Source of the DNA: Caenimonas aquaedulcis
GTDB taxonomy: Bacteria; Pseudomonadota; Gammaproteobacteria; Burkholderiales; Burkholderiaceae_C
Length of the DNA: 64,000 bases
Reading direction: 5' to 3'
Assembly (NCBI RefSeq): GCF_015831345.1
Contig: NZ_JADWYS010000001.1
Location: 1,684,118-1,748,117 of the forward strand
The notes under the pieces were generated by a model. It ran no database searches, was not told where the DNA came from, and saw only the letters and a list, made by a program, of their open reading frames with translations. Position numbers and translations under genes: made by a program. Below, piece by piece: positions 52,292 to 60,338 of the stretch (position 1 is its first letter; each line of letters starts with the position of its first letter).

Positions 52292-53164
52292 TCAGACCTT
52301 CTTGCGCGCGCGTTCGCCGAAGAGGCCGGTCGGCTTCACGGTCAGCATGATGAGGACGACGACGTAGGGTGCGACGTCCTTGAACCCCTCGGGGAGGTAG
52401 AAGCCTGAGAGCGCCTCGACCACGCCGATGACGATGCCGCCCACGATGGCGCCCGGCAGGCTGCTGAACCCGCCGACGATGGCGGCGGGAAAGGCCTTCA
52501 GCCCGATGAAGCCCATGTTGGCATGCACGAAGGTGATGGGCGCGAGCAGCAGTCCGGCCACCGTCGCCACCGCCGCCGCCAGCCCCCACACCAGGCCATT
52601 CAGCTTCTGCACCGGGATGCCCATGTAGTACGCGGCCAGCTGGTTTTGCGACGAAGCCTGCATGGCAACGCCGATGCGCGTGAAGCGAAACAGCATCCAG
52701 AGCGCGGTGCACAGCACCGCCGTCGCGCCGATGATCACCATGTGCTCCGCGGCCATGACCACGCCCCCCGCCCTCAGGACGGCGCCCTTGTACGGCGCGG
52801 CGAGCATGTGGGTCTCGGTGCCGATTCCCGGAAGCATGGTGATGCCGCTGCGCGCGACGTAGCCCAGGCCGAAGGTGAGCATCACGATTGAAAACGCCGG
52901 CTGCCCCAGCACCGGTCGGATCAGCACCCGCTCCAGACCCAGTCCCACCAGCGCCATCGCCGCGACGGATGCCACACCCGCCATCCAGAACGGCAGGCCG
53001 AGCGCCATGAAGCCGAAGCCGGCGAAGGCGCCGAGCATCATCAGCTCGCCCTGCGCGAAATTGACGGTTTCGGTGGCCTTGTAGATCAGCACGAAGCCGA
53101 GCGCGATCAGGCCGTAGACGCAGCCCTGCGCCACGCCGGCGACGACGATTTGAAGGAGGAGCAT
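52292..53164 (-). CDS. Liv-type ABC transporter permease LivH (system 2)
   Basis: This 290-residue membrane protein has the LivH N-terminus VVAGVAQGCVYGLIALGFVL followed by ETVNFAQGELMMLGAF. GLKAFPAAIVGGFSSLPG is found further on. The start at 53164 comes 14 bases after the upstream gene; longer in-frame extensions run inside that gene. It is the first transporter gene of system 2. Confidence 0.91.
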   Translation of the reverse strand: MLLLQIVVAGVAQGCVYGLIALGFVLIYKATETVNFAQGELMMLGAFAGFGFMALGLPFWMAGVASVAAMALVGLGLERVLIRPVLGQPAFSIVMLTFGLGYVARSGITMLPGIGTETHMLAAPYKGAVLRAGGVVMAAEHMVIIGATAVLCTALWMLFRFTRIGVAMQASSQNQLAAYYMGIPVQKLNGLVWGLAAAVATVAGLLLAPITFVHANMGFIGLKAFPAAIVGGFSSLPGAIVGGIVIGVVEALSGFYLPEGFKDVAPYVVVLIMLTVKPTGLFGERARKKV

Positions 53165-53178
53165 GGAGACCGCGCCGT

Positions 53179-54324
53179 CTACATCACCGGCAGGTGCTGC
53201 ACCTGCGGATACCTCGGGTAGCCGGCGGAAAGCCCGCACTGGATGGTTCCGTAGCCGATGCGGCCGTCGAGTTCGAACTGCATCGGCTGCTCGGCCAGCG
53301 TGCGCAGCTTGCGGCGCGTCTCGGGGTCGGCGTGGTCCCACCGGGTGTGGTCGGTGTGCAGCGCGCCCCTGTCGTCGCCCTGGAACCAGCCGTCCAGCCC
53401 GCCGTAGAGCCCGGCCTTCAGGTAGAACTTGGCCGGCAGCGCGCGCAGCTTCAGCGCCTTGCGCGTGCCGTCGGCATAGCGCAGGTGGAAGACGCCGCCC
53501 GCCAGGTGCTGGCTGTAGGCATCGTCGGCCCATTCGAGCTCGTGCTCCACGCCCACGATCGCCACGGTGTCGGCCGGGCGTCCAAGTGGCGCGGTCTCGT
53601 CGCCGACGAAGAACCGGGTTTCGCCGGGCGCGGATTCCTTCAGGAAGAAGTGGATGCCGCGGTCCTCGAACTGCGCGCACACCCAGCCGAAGAAAAGCGG
53701 CTTGAAGCGCGTCACCGGGGGATGCGACTCGTCGGTCCGCGCTTCCACACGCAGGCCCCACGAGCGGTCGCGCGCGCCCCAGAGCGGCTGCCGGTCGAAT
53801 TCCCTGCGCTGCCCCTGCGCTTCGACCCAGCCCGTGTAGTGGCCGAACTGCACGAAACGCGTCACGTCGGCCACCACGCGGCCCGACTTCTCCAGCACGT
53901 CGCGGCCCTCGTCGTTGGGCGCGTGCGAGGCGCGGTACTCGATGTCCATCGCGAGCCCGGAGTCATTCGGCGCGAGACGGATGCGGTGCACGCCCAGGCC
54001 CTCGCCCACTTCGATGGAGAGCGGGCCGATCCGCGTTTCCAGCGGGTTCGCGCCGAGCCGGCGCGAGGCGCGAAAGCTGTGCTGCACGCCGTCCAGCGTG
54101 AAGCCGGCGTAGCCGTCCATCACGCCCCGGTTGGGGTAGTAGCCCAGCCCGGCGCCGAATACCGTCCTGCCGTCGGGCACCGAGGCGCCCATGTACCAGT
54201 AGCGTTCGGTAAAGATCGCCTCGGCCGTGTCGGCCATGGCGGGACGCGACATGCGCGCCGGCGTCTGGTGGCCGAGCAGGTCGTCGTTGGGCTGGATCGG
54301 CCCGGCGTTGTCTTGCACGCTCAT
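53179..54324 (-). CDS. Conserved protein of unknown function, paralogue of 58681-59817
   Basis: This 381-residue protein has no family I can name with confidence. Landmarks are ERYWYMGASVPDG, GLGYYPNRGVMDG, FRASRRLGANPLE, WGARDRSWGLRVEAR and KFYLKAGLYGGLDGW. The tryptophan- and glycine-rich beta pattern recalls AttH/CrtC-like two-domain proteins, but that is weak. No signal peptide or membrane helix is seen. The second copy lies between a ligase and the kinase pair, so the family probably acts on the same kind of substrate. Confidence 0.82.
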   Translation of the reverse strand: MSVQDNAGPIQPNDDLLGHQTPARMSRPAMADTAEAIFTERYWYMGASVPDGRTVFGAGLGYYPNRGVMDGYAGFTLDGVQHSFRASRRLGANPLETRIGPLSIEVGEGLGVHRIRLAPNDSGLAMDIEYRASHAPNDEGRDVLEKSGRVVADVTRFVQFGHYTGWVEAQGQRREFDRQPLWGARDRSWGLRVEARTDESHPPVTRFKPLFFGWVCAQFEDRGIHFFLKESAPGETRFFVGDETAPLGRPADTVAIVGVEHELEWADDAYSQHLAGGVFHLRYADGTRKALKLRALPAKFYLKAGLYGGLDGWFQGDDRGALHTDHTRWDHADPETRRKLRTLAEQPMQFELDGRIGYGTIQCGLSAGYPRYPQVQHLPVM

Positions 54325-54330
54325 GTCCGC

Positions 54331-54780
54331 TCACTTCCAGGTGGCGAGGAGCGCATCGGAATCCCAGTAGTCCGCGTGCGTCTGGATCTTCCCCTGGTCG
54401 TTGACGGTGCAGATCGAGATGCCGGGAATCGACCACGGCTTGCCGTTCTTCGGGCTTTCCTGGCCGTGCAGCCGCAGCGGGCCGTCGTTGGTGCCTTCCC
54501 ACACCCACTCGGCGGCGAAGCCCTTGTCGGACTTGATCCAGTTGATGAAAGTCACCGTGCACTTCGGGGAGAACTGCAGGTATACCTTCATGAAGCGCGC
54601 CAGCATCTCGTGGCCCTTCACGACGACCATGGAGGCCTTGTCGGTGTACTGGCCGTCGGGCGCGTAGAAGTTGATCAGCGTTTCCTTGAAGCCCCAGGCG
54701 GCGCCGTAGGCATCGAAGAAATCGGGATGGCCGTAGGGAACGACGGCTGGGGGCGTGGTGGGTGCGGGCTTGATCTGCAT
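54331..54780 (-). CDS. NTF2/SnoaL-like protein
   Basis: This 149-residue protein has the cone-shaped NTF2-like fold pattern: FFDAYGAAWGFKETLINFYAPD, then VVVKGHEMLARFMKVYL and THADYWDSDALLATW at the end. Family members are isomerases, hydratases or aldol cyclases of steroid- and polyketide-like compounds, or have no known activity. AAAGG lies before the start. It diverges from the ligase at 54846 across the palindromic operator. Confidence 0.84.
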   Translation of the reverse strand: MQIKPAPTTPPAVVPYGHPDFFDAYGAAWGFKETLINFYAPDGQYTDKASMVVVKGHEMLARFMKVYLQFSPKCTVTFINWIKSDKGFAAEWVWEGTNDGPLRLHGQESPKNGKPWSIPGISICTVNDQGKIQTHADYWDSDALLATWK

Positions 54781-54789
54781 CGTTTTTCC

Positions 54790-54816
54790 TTTTCGAATCG
54801 AATTTCGATTCTATAA
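54790..54816. promoter_or_regulatory. Palindromic operator, second copy
   Basis: This site matches the palindrome at 43387 at 25 of 27 positions. It lies in the 65-bp region between the NTF2-like gene and the divergent ligase gene. Its right arm overlaps a perfect -10 box, TATAAT (54812-54817), for the ligase. Confidence 0.75.
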
Positions 54817-54845
54817 TAAACCGGAACCCGGAAGAAAGGCAAGTC

Positions 54846-56408
54846 ATGGATCCCGCAATGATCATTCGCCGCTCGGCCCGCATGTACGCGGGCAACGTGG
54901 CCGTCTGGTTCGAAGGCCGCGAGCAGACCTACGCGCAGATGTTCGATCGCGCCTGCCGCCTGGCCAACGTGTTTCGCGCGGCGGGGGCGGGCCCGGGCGA
55001 CCCGGTGGCGATGCTCGGGGACAACGCCGCCGAGACCGTGGAGCAGGCCGCCGCGTGCGCCCTCGGCGCGCATCCGCGCGCCACGCTCTACACCTATCAC
55101 TCGAGCACGGTGAACCGCTACCTGCTGGAGCTCACGGGGGCGCGGGTATTCCTTGTACAGGCGAAGTACATCGAGGCGGTGGCGCCGCTGCTCGAAGGCC
55201 TGCCGCACCTGAAGACGGTCATCGTCTACGGCGGCCCCGCGCCGGCTGGCATGCTCGACTACGAAAGCGCCCTCGCCGGCGCTTCCAGCGAGGATGTTCC
55301 CCTGGAGGTGGGCGACGACCACCCGCACATCATCCGCTTCAGCAGCGGCACCACCGGCAAACCCAAGGGCATCTACCACTCGATCGCGGACTGGCGCAAG
55401 TACAACGCCGAATGGCGCTGGTCCACCCCGCTGGTCACCGAGCGCAGCCGCTACCTCGTGCCGACCTCGCTCGCGCACCTGGGCGTGGCTTTCCTCTGGA
55501 GCATGCTGACGGTGGGCGCGCGCATCGTGCCCATGCCGTCGTTCGATGCGGCGCGCACGCTGGAATTGCTGGAGTCGCTGCGCATCACGCACGCGGTCGC
55601 CGCGCCCGTGATGATCCGCGAGATGCTGAAGGACCCGACCGCGCGCGGGCGCGACCTGTCCGCCCTCGAATGCCTCATGTACGCCGGCTCGCCCATCGCC
55701 GCCTCCACGCTGGGCCTCGCGATCGAGATCTTCGGCAAGGCGCTCTACCAGATGTACGGCCAGAGCGAGACGGCGCCGGTGAGCATGCTGCTGCCGCACC
55801 AGCACGTCACGAGCGGCACGGATGCGCAGATGCGCCGGCTTCGCTCGGTGGGAAGGCCCACCGCCAACGTGATCGTGACGATCCGCGGTGAAGAGGGCGA
55901 GGTGCTGCCCCCGGGCGAGATCGGCGAGATCGCCGCGCGCGGATGCACCATGACGGGCATCTGGGGCGATGCCAAGGCCACCGCGGCGCGCACGCTCGCC
56001 GACGGCAGCATCCTCACCCGCGACATGGGCTATCTCGACGAAGACGGATTCATCTACCTCGTCGACCGCAAGGACGACATGATCGTCTCGGGCGGCTACA
56101 ACGTCTGGCCGACCGAACTGGAAGAGGCGCTGCAGCGCCACCCCGCCGTGGCCGAGGCCTGCGTGTTCGGCGTGCCCGACGAAAAGTGGGGCGAGACGCC
56201 CAAGGCCGTGGTGGTTCTGCGCCCGGGCGCATCGGCGAGCGCGGCCGAGCTCATGGCGCACGTGCGCGAGATCGTGGGGAGCGTGAAGAAGGTGACCTCC
56301 GTCGACTTCGCCCCTGCCCTGCCCCGCACGGCGACAGGCAAGGTCCTGCGCAACTCCCTGAAGGATCCTTGGTGGGCCGGCCATGCGGGGCGGATCGCGG
56401 GCAGCTGA
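54846..56408 (+). CDS. AMP-forming acyl-CoA ligase
   Basis: This 520-residue ligase has P-loop RFSSGTTGKPKGIYHS, QMYGQSETAPVSMLLP, and the intact C-terminal LPRTATGKVLRNSLK. The acid substrate is unknown. It probably shares regulation with the ligase at 43430 through the palindrome. A TetR gene follows 26 bases later. Confidence 0.92.
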   Translation: MDPAMIIRRSARMYAGNVAVWFEGREQTYAQMFDRACRLANVFRAAGAGPGDPVAMLGDNAAETVEQAAACALGAHPRATLYTYHSSTVNRYLLELTGARVFLVQAKYIEAVAPLLEGLPHLKTVIVYGGPAPAGMLDYESALAGASSEDVPLEVGDDHPHIIRFSSGTTGKPKGIYHSIADWRKYNAEWRWSTPLVTERSRYLVPTSLAHLGVAFLWSMLTVGARIVPMPSFDAARTLELLESLRITHAVAAPVMIREMLKDPTARGRDLSALECLMYAGSPIAASTLGLAIEIFGKALYQMYGQSETAPVSMLLPHQHVTSGTDAQMRRLRSVGRPTANVIVTIRGEEGEVLPPGEIGEIAARGCTMTGIWGDAKATAARTLADGSILTRDMGYLDEDGFIYLVDRKDDMIVSGGYNVWPTELEEALQRHPAVAEACVFGVPDEKWGETPKAVVVLRPGASASAAELMAHVREIVGSVKKVTSVDFAPALPRTATGKVLRNSLKDPWWAGHAGRIAGS

Positions 56409-56434
56409 CGACTTCGTTCAGAATCCGCTCCAAC

Positions 56435-57112
56435 ATGCCCAAGAAGCCCACACCCCCGACCAAGATCGAACAGACGACCGCGGCCGGCCGCGACGCGATG
56501 CTGAGCGACGTGCCGGACGGCGAACTGCGCAAGTCCGACAACACGCGCATGCGCATCCTCAACGCCGCCGCCTATGTGCTCAGCCAGGAAGGCTATGCCG
56601 GCACCAAGCTCGCCGACATCGCCAGGCGCGCGGACCTGCGCATCTCCACGCTGTACTACTACTTCGCGTCGCGCGAAGAGCTCGTCGTGGCCGTGCTCCT
56701 GACCGGCAGCACGCAGGTGCGCAAGCACACCGAAGCGGCGCTCGCCGCGCTGGCGCCCGGCATTGCACCGATCGACCGGCTCGCGGTGGCGGTGGAGTCG
56801 CACCTGCGCTACGTGCTGGAGATCTCCCACTACACCGAGGCGGCCGTGCGCAACGCGGGCCAGATGCCGGAGCACCTGCGCGCCGAAGTCGAGAAGGAAC
56901 AGGCGCGCTACGGGAAGATCTGGCAGAAGCTCGTGGACGACGCCGTGATGGGCAAGGACTACCCCAGCCCCAACGAGCGGCGCGCGCTGCGCCTGCTGAT
57001 CCTCGGCGCGCTCAACTGGACGGTGGAGTGGTGGACGCCCTCGCGCGCATCGGTGGACGAAGTCGTGAGCGCGGCGCTCAAGATGACGCGGCGGGCGCTG
57101 GGCGCGCGCTAG
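56435..57112 (+). CDS. TetR-family transcriptional regulator, copy 3
   Basis: This 225-residue regulator has an N-terminal extension of about 35 residues before the helix-turn-helix (LADIARRADLRISTLYYYF). It is not closely related to the two regulators at 32420 and 41031. Its position behind the ligase at 54846 makes it the best candidate for the protein that binds the 27-bp palindromes. It converges with the next ligase gene, with a one-base gap. Confidence 0.91.
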   Translation: MPKKPTPPTKIEQTTAAGRDAMLSDVPDGELRKSDNTRMRILNAAAYVLSQEGYAGTKLADIARRADLRISTLYYYFASREELVVAVLLTGSTQVRKHTEAALAALAPGIAPIDRLAVAVESHLRYVLEISHYTEAAVRNAGQMPEHLRAEVEKEQARYGKIWQKLVDDAVMGKDYPSPNERRALRLLILGALNWTVEWWTPSRASVDEVVSAALKMTRRALGAR

Positions 57113-57113
57113 T

Positions 57114-58667
57114 TCAGTTCACCGACCGCTTCTTGCCTTCCCAGTAGGGCTCGCGCAGCACGTTCTTCATGATCTTTCCCGCGCCGGAAAGGGGGAGCGC
57201 ATCTCGGAATTCCACGTGCCTCGGGCACTTGTAGCCCGCGATCAGCGTCCTGCAGTGCTCGATGATCTCGGCCGGCGTGGCTGTCCTGCCGTCCTTGAGC
57301 GAGACGACGGCCATCACGGCCTCGCCCCACTTCTCGTCGGGCACGCCGATCACCGCGCACTCGCGCACCGCCGGGTGCGCATGCACCGCGTTCTCGACCT
57401 CGCGCGAATAGATGTTCTCGCCGCCGCTGATGATCATGTCCTTGACCCGGTCGACGATGTAGACGAAGCCGTCCTCGTCCATGAAGGCGCCGTCGCCGGT
57501 ATGCATCCAGCCGTTGCGCAGCACCGCCGCGGTGGCCTCGGGCTTCTTCCAGTACCCGAGCATCACCTGCGCGCCCCGCACCGCGATCTCGCCGGGCGTG
57601 CCGCGCGGCACTTCCTGGCCGTCCGCATCCACGATCTTCACGTCCACGCCATAGGCGGCGCGGCCTGCCGCCTGCCGCTTCGCCTTGCCGTGCTCGCCGT
57701 CGAAGTGGTATTTCCAGGGCAGGCTCACCGTGAGCGCGGCCGTCTCCGTCATGCCGTAGCCCTGGATGAACACCCACGACGGCAGCTTCCGGATGGCCGC
57801 CTCCAGCACCGCGTCTGGCATCGGCGACGCGCCGTATTCGCAGTAGCGCACGCTGGTCAGGTCGTATCGGTCGAAATCCGGATGGTTCAGCATCATGTTG
57901 ATCATCGTCGGCACGAAAAGGCAGTAGTTGATGCGGTGCTCCTGGATGGCCTCGAAGGCCAGCATCGCATCGAACTTGGGCAGGCAAACGTGCGTGCCGC
58001 CCGCCATCGTCAGGGCGAACGCCGGCGACGCGCCGGCCAGGTGGAACAGGCCCGCCGAGTGCATGTACACCGTGTCCTCGTCGAAATGCAGCGTCGCGAT
58101 CCAGTTGATCGACGCGGCGGTGAAGTTCGCGTGGGAGAGCATCACGCCCTTGGGATGGCCCGTCGTGCCGCCGGTGTAGTAGATGCCGCACAGCTCGTCG
58201 CCGCTGCCGCACTCGTCGGCCATCGGTTTCGAATCGGCAACCAGCGCCTCGTAACTGCGCAGGCCGACGGGCGTGGCCCCGTCGCCCATGTGCACGACCT
58301 GCGGCATCGGGTGGCCCGCCAACAGCTGCGGCACCTGCGCCGCGAACGCGTCGTCCACCATCAGCGCGGAACATTCCGCATCGCGCAGCGTGTACACGTT
58401 CTCGGGCACCGCCCAGCGCGTGTTGAGCGGCACCAGCACGAGGTCGGCCCAGGCCGCCGCGAAGAAGAGCTCGATGTAGTTGTCGCTGTTGAGCGCCAGC
58501 ACGGCGAGGCGGTCGCCGCGTTTCAGCCCCAGGCCGCGCAGCCCCGCCGCCAGGCGCGGCACGCGTTCGCCGACCTGCTTCCAGCTGCGCTTGCGGTTCT
58601 GGTAGATGGTGGCGGTGTGGGCATGGCGGGTCTGCACCGCGCGGGTCAATGCTTGCGTCAGTTGCAT
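57114..58667 (-). CDS. AMP-forming acyl-CoA ligase
   Basis: This 517-residue ligase has P-loop YYTGGTTGHPKGVMLSH, QGYGMTETAALTVSLP and C-terminal LPLSGAGKIMKNVLREPYW. It is a paralogue of the ligase at 43430 (both have GGTTG and share WAVPENVYTL or LAVPENVYTL). A GAGGAGG ribosome site overlaps the upstream stop. It is the last gene of the TRAP-kinase operon. Confidence 0.92.
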   Translation of the reverse strand: MQLTQALTRAVQTRHAHTATIYQNRKRSWKQVGERVPRLAAGLRGLGLKRGDRLAVLALNSDNYIELFFAAAWADLVLVPLNTRWAVPENVYTLRDAECSALMVDDAFAAQVPQLLAGHPMPQVVHMGDGATPVGLRSYEALVADSKPMADECGSGDELCGIYYTGGTTGHPKGVMLSHANFTAASINWIATLHFDEDTVYMHSAGLFHLAGASPAFALTMAGGTHVCLPKFDAMLAFEAIQEHRINYCLFVPTMINMMLNHPDFDRYDLTSVRYCEYGASPMPDAVLEAAIRKLPSWVFIQGYGMTETAALTVSLPWKYHFDGEHGKAKRQAAGRAAYGVDVKIVDADGQEVPRGTPGEIAVRGAQVMLGYWKKPEATAAVLRNGWMHTGDGAFMDEDGFVYIVDRVKDMIISGGENIYSREVENAVHAHPAVRECAVIGVPDEKWGEAVMAVVSLKDGRTATPAEIIEHCRTLIAGYKCPRHVEFRDALPLSGAGKIMKNVLREPYWEGKKRSVN

Positions 58668-58680
58668 GACGTCGTCCTCC

Positions 58681-59817
58681 TCACAAGGCCGGGAAACGCT
58701 GCGGCGCGGGATAGCGCGCGAAGCCTTCGGCCACGCCGTATTCCGCGATGCCGATGCCCGTGAGCCCGTCGGTCGTCACCCGGACCACGTGGTCGGACAG
58801 CGTGCGGGCGCGTGCGCGCACCTGCGGATCGTCCAGGTTCCAGACGTCATGCGCCTCCTCGTACTCGCCGCGGTCGTCGCCATGGTTCCAGCCGCCGAAG
58901 CCGCCGTAGAGGCCACCCTTCAGGTAGAAGCGCGTGGGCAGCGCCTGCAGCCGCAGCTCGCGCGGCGGGCCTTCCTCGAACTCGAGGCGCAGCGTCGCGC
59001 TCTCGATGCTCTGCCCGAGCGGATCGTCCGCCCACACGAGGTCGTGCGTGGCGCCGGTCGCTTCGCGCTTTTTCACGCTGCCGTCCGGCTGCCGCACGAA
59101 TTCCGCGCCGGAGAGGTAATAGGGCTTGCCGGCTTCGCGTTCCTTCAGGAAGATCGACACGGCCACGCTCTCGCACTGGAACATCGACCAGGTCCAGAAG
59201 AAGTTGCTGTGCGTTTGCACCGGGGGTTTCGCGTCGTCGGTGCGCATCTCCGAGCGGATGCCCCACGAGCGGTCGCGCTGGCCCCACCAGGTCGCGGGCT
59301 CCACCGTGTAGCGCTTGCCGTCGGCCACGATCCAGCCCTGCCACCGGCCCAGCTGCGCCACGCGGGCCAGGTCCTCCTCGACCACGCCCTTGCGCTCGCG
59401 GTAACTCTGCTTTTCCTTCGCCGCCGGAAAGCTCGCCTGGAACTGGAAGTCGAAGAAGATGCCCGAGCCATTCTCGCCCAGCGTGACGCGGTGGCGCGAC
59501 TGCCCCTCTTCCACCTGGATCTTCAGCGGCCCGACGGTGCTCTCCAGCGGGTTGCCGGCAAGCCGCCGCGACGCGCGGAAATTGATCTGCTTGCGCCCGA
59601 TGGTCACGCCCGCGAAGGCATCCATCACGCCCTTGTTCGGGTAGTAGCCCAGGCCGATGTCGAAGATGATGGGCGTGCCGTCCAGCGGCTGGCCGGTGTA
59701 CCAGTAGCGCTCGGTGAAACGCGGGTCGCCGTTGCCGGCCTGGGTTGTCGGGCCGCCGGTGCCGTCGAAGGTGCCGGAAGTCGGGTGGCCGAGCAGGTCG
59801 TCCTGGGGAGTCAGCAT
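58681..59817 (-). CDS. Conserved protein of unknown function, paralogue of 53179-54324
   Basis: This 378-residue protein shares landmarks with the 53179 product: ERYWYTGQPLDG, GLGYYPNKGVMDA, FRASRRLAGNPLE, WGQRDRSWGIRSEMR and RFYLKGGLYGGFGGW. The ATG at 59817 is preceded by AGGA; an in-frame GTG nine codons upstream is possible. It sits between the ligase and the kinase pair in one operon. Confidence 0.82.
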   Translation of the reverse strand: MLTPQDDLLGHPTSGTFDGTGGPTTQAGNGDPRFTERYWYTGQPLDGTPIIFDIGLGYYPNKGVMDAFAGVTIGRKQINFRASRRLAGNPLESTVGPLKIQVEEGQSRHRVTLGENGSGIFFDFQFQASFPAAKEKQSYRERKGVVEEDLARVAQLGRWQGWIVADGKRYTVEPATWWGQRDRSWGIRSEMRTDDAKPPVQTHSNFFWTWSMFQCESVAVSIFLKEREAGKPYYLSGAEFVRQPDGSVKKREATGATHDLVWADDPLGQSIESATLRLEFEEGPPRELRLQALPTRFYLKGGLYGGFGGWNHGDDRGEYEEAHDVWNLDDPQVRARARTLSDHVVRVTTDGLTGIGIAEYGVAEGFARYPAPQRFPAL

Positions 59818-59846
59818 GGAATCGTCATCCTGGTTGGGGCGCACGC

Positions 59847-60338
59847 TCAGTCCTTCGGGGACGGGGAGGCGGCCGTTGACATGGCGGTGAAATCGGTGAG
59901 CGGGATCAGCTTGCGCTCGACGATGAGCGCCTGGCGCAGGGCCTGCTGCAGGATGCGGTCGAGGTCGCTGCGCAAGGCCTCTGCGACGCGGGTCGACGGA
60001 TCGAACAGCCAGTCGGTCAGCTGCATGACCTGTTCTTCCGCCGCGTGGGCCTGCGCCTCGGCGGAGTCGTCCGGCGAACCGGGTGGCGTGGTGAGTGGGG
60101 GTGGCGTCACGCCGTCCGCCGCGAGGCGCGCCGTGAACGCCTGGCAGCCGGCACGCAACAGCGCCGCCTGCTCGCGCAGTGCCTCCGGCGACCACACCAC
60201 CATGCGTTCGAGCTTGGCGAGGATGTCCAGCACACCCGCGAGCTGCGAGCGCGCATGGTCGCTGGTGAGCTCCGGCCGCACCGCTTCCGCGAGCGCGACG
60301 CGCGCGGCGCGGACCAGTTCGGGGAGCGACTGCTTCAT
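59847..60338 (-). CDS. Small helical partner of phosphotransferase (LvaB/DUF6285-like)
   Basis: This 163-residue protein is mostly helical: LVRAARVALAEAVRPEL, then VLDILAKLERMVVWSPE, a proline-rich linker and a C-terminal helical part. The start at 60338 overlaps the phosphotransferase stop (ATGA). The linked position after an APH-fold kinase is the same as at 46010. The two small proteins are only weakly similar in sequence. Confidence 0.72.
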   Translation of the reverse strand: MKQSLPELVRAARVALAEAVRPELTSDHARSQLAGVLDILAKLERMVVWSPEALREQAALLRAGCQAFTARLAADGVTPPPLTTPPGSPDDSAEAQAHAAEEQVMQLTDWLFDPSTRVAEALRSDLDRILQQALRQALIVERKLIPLTDFTAMSTAASPSPKD

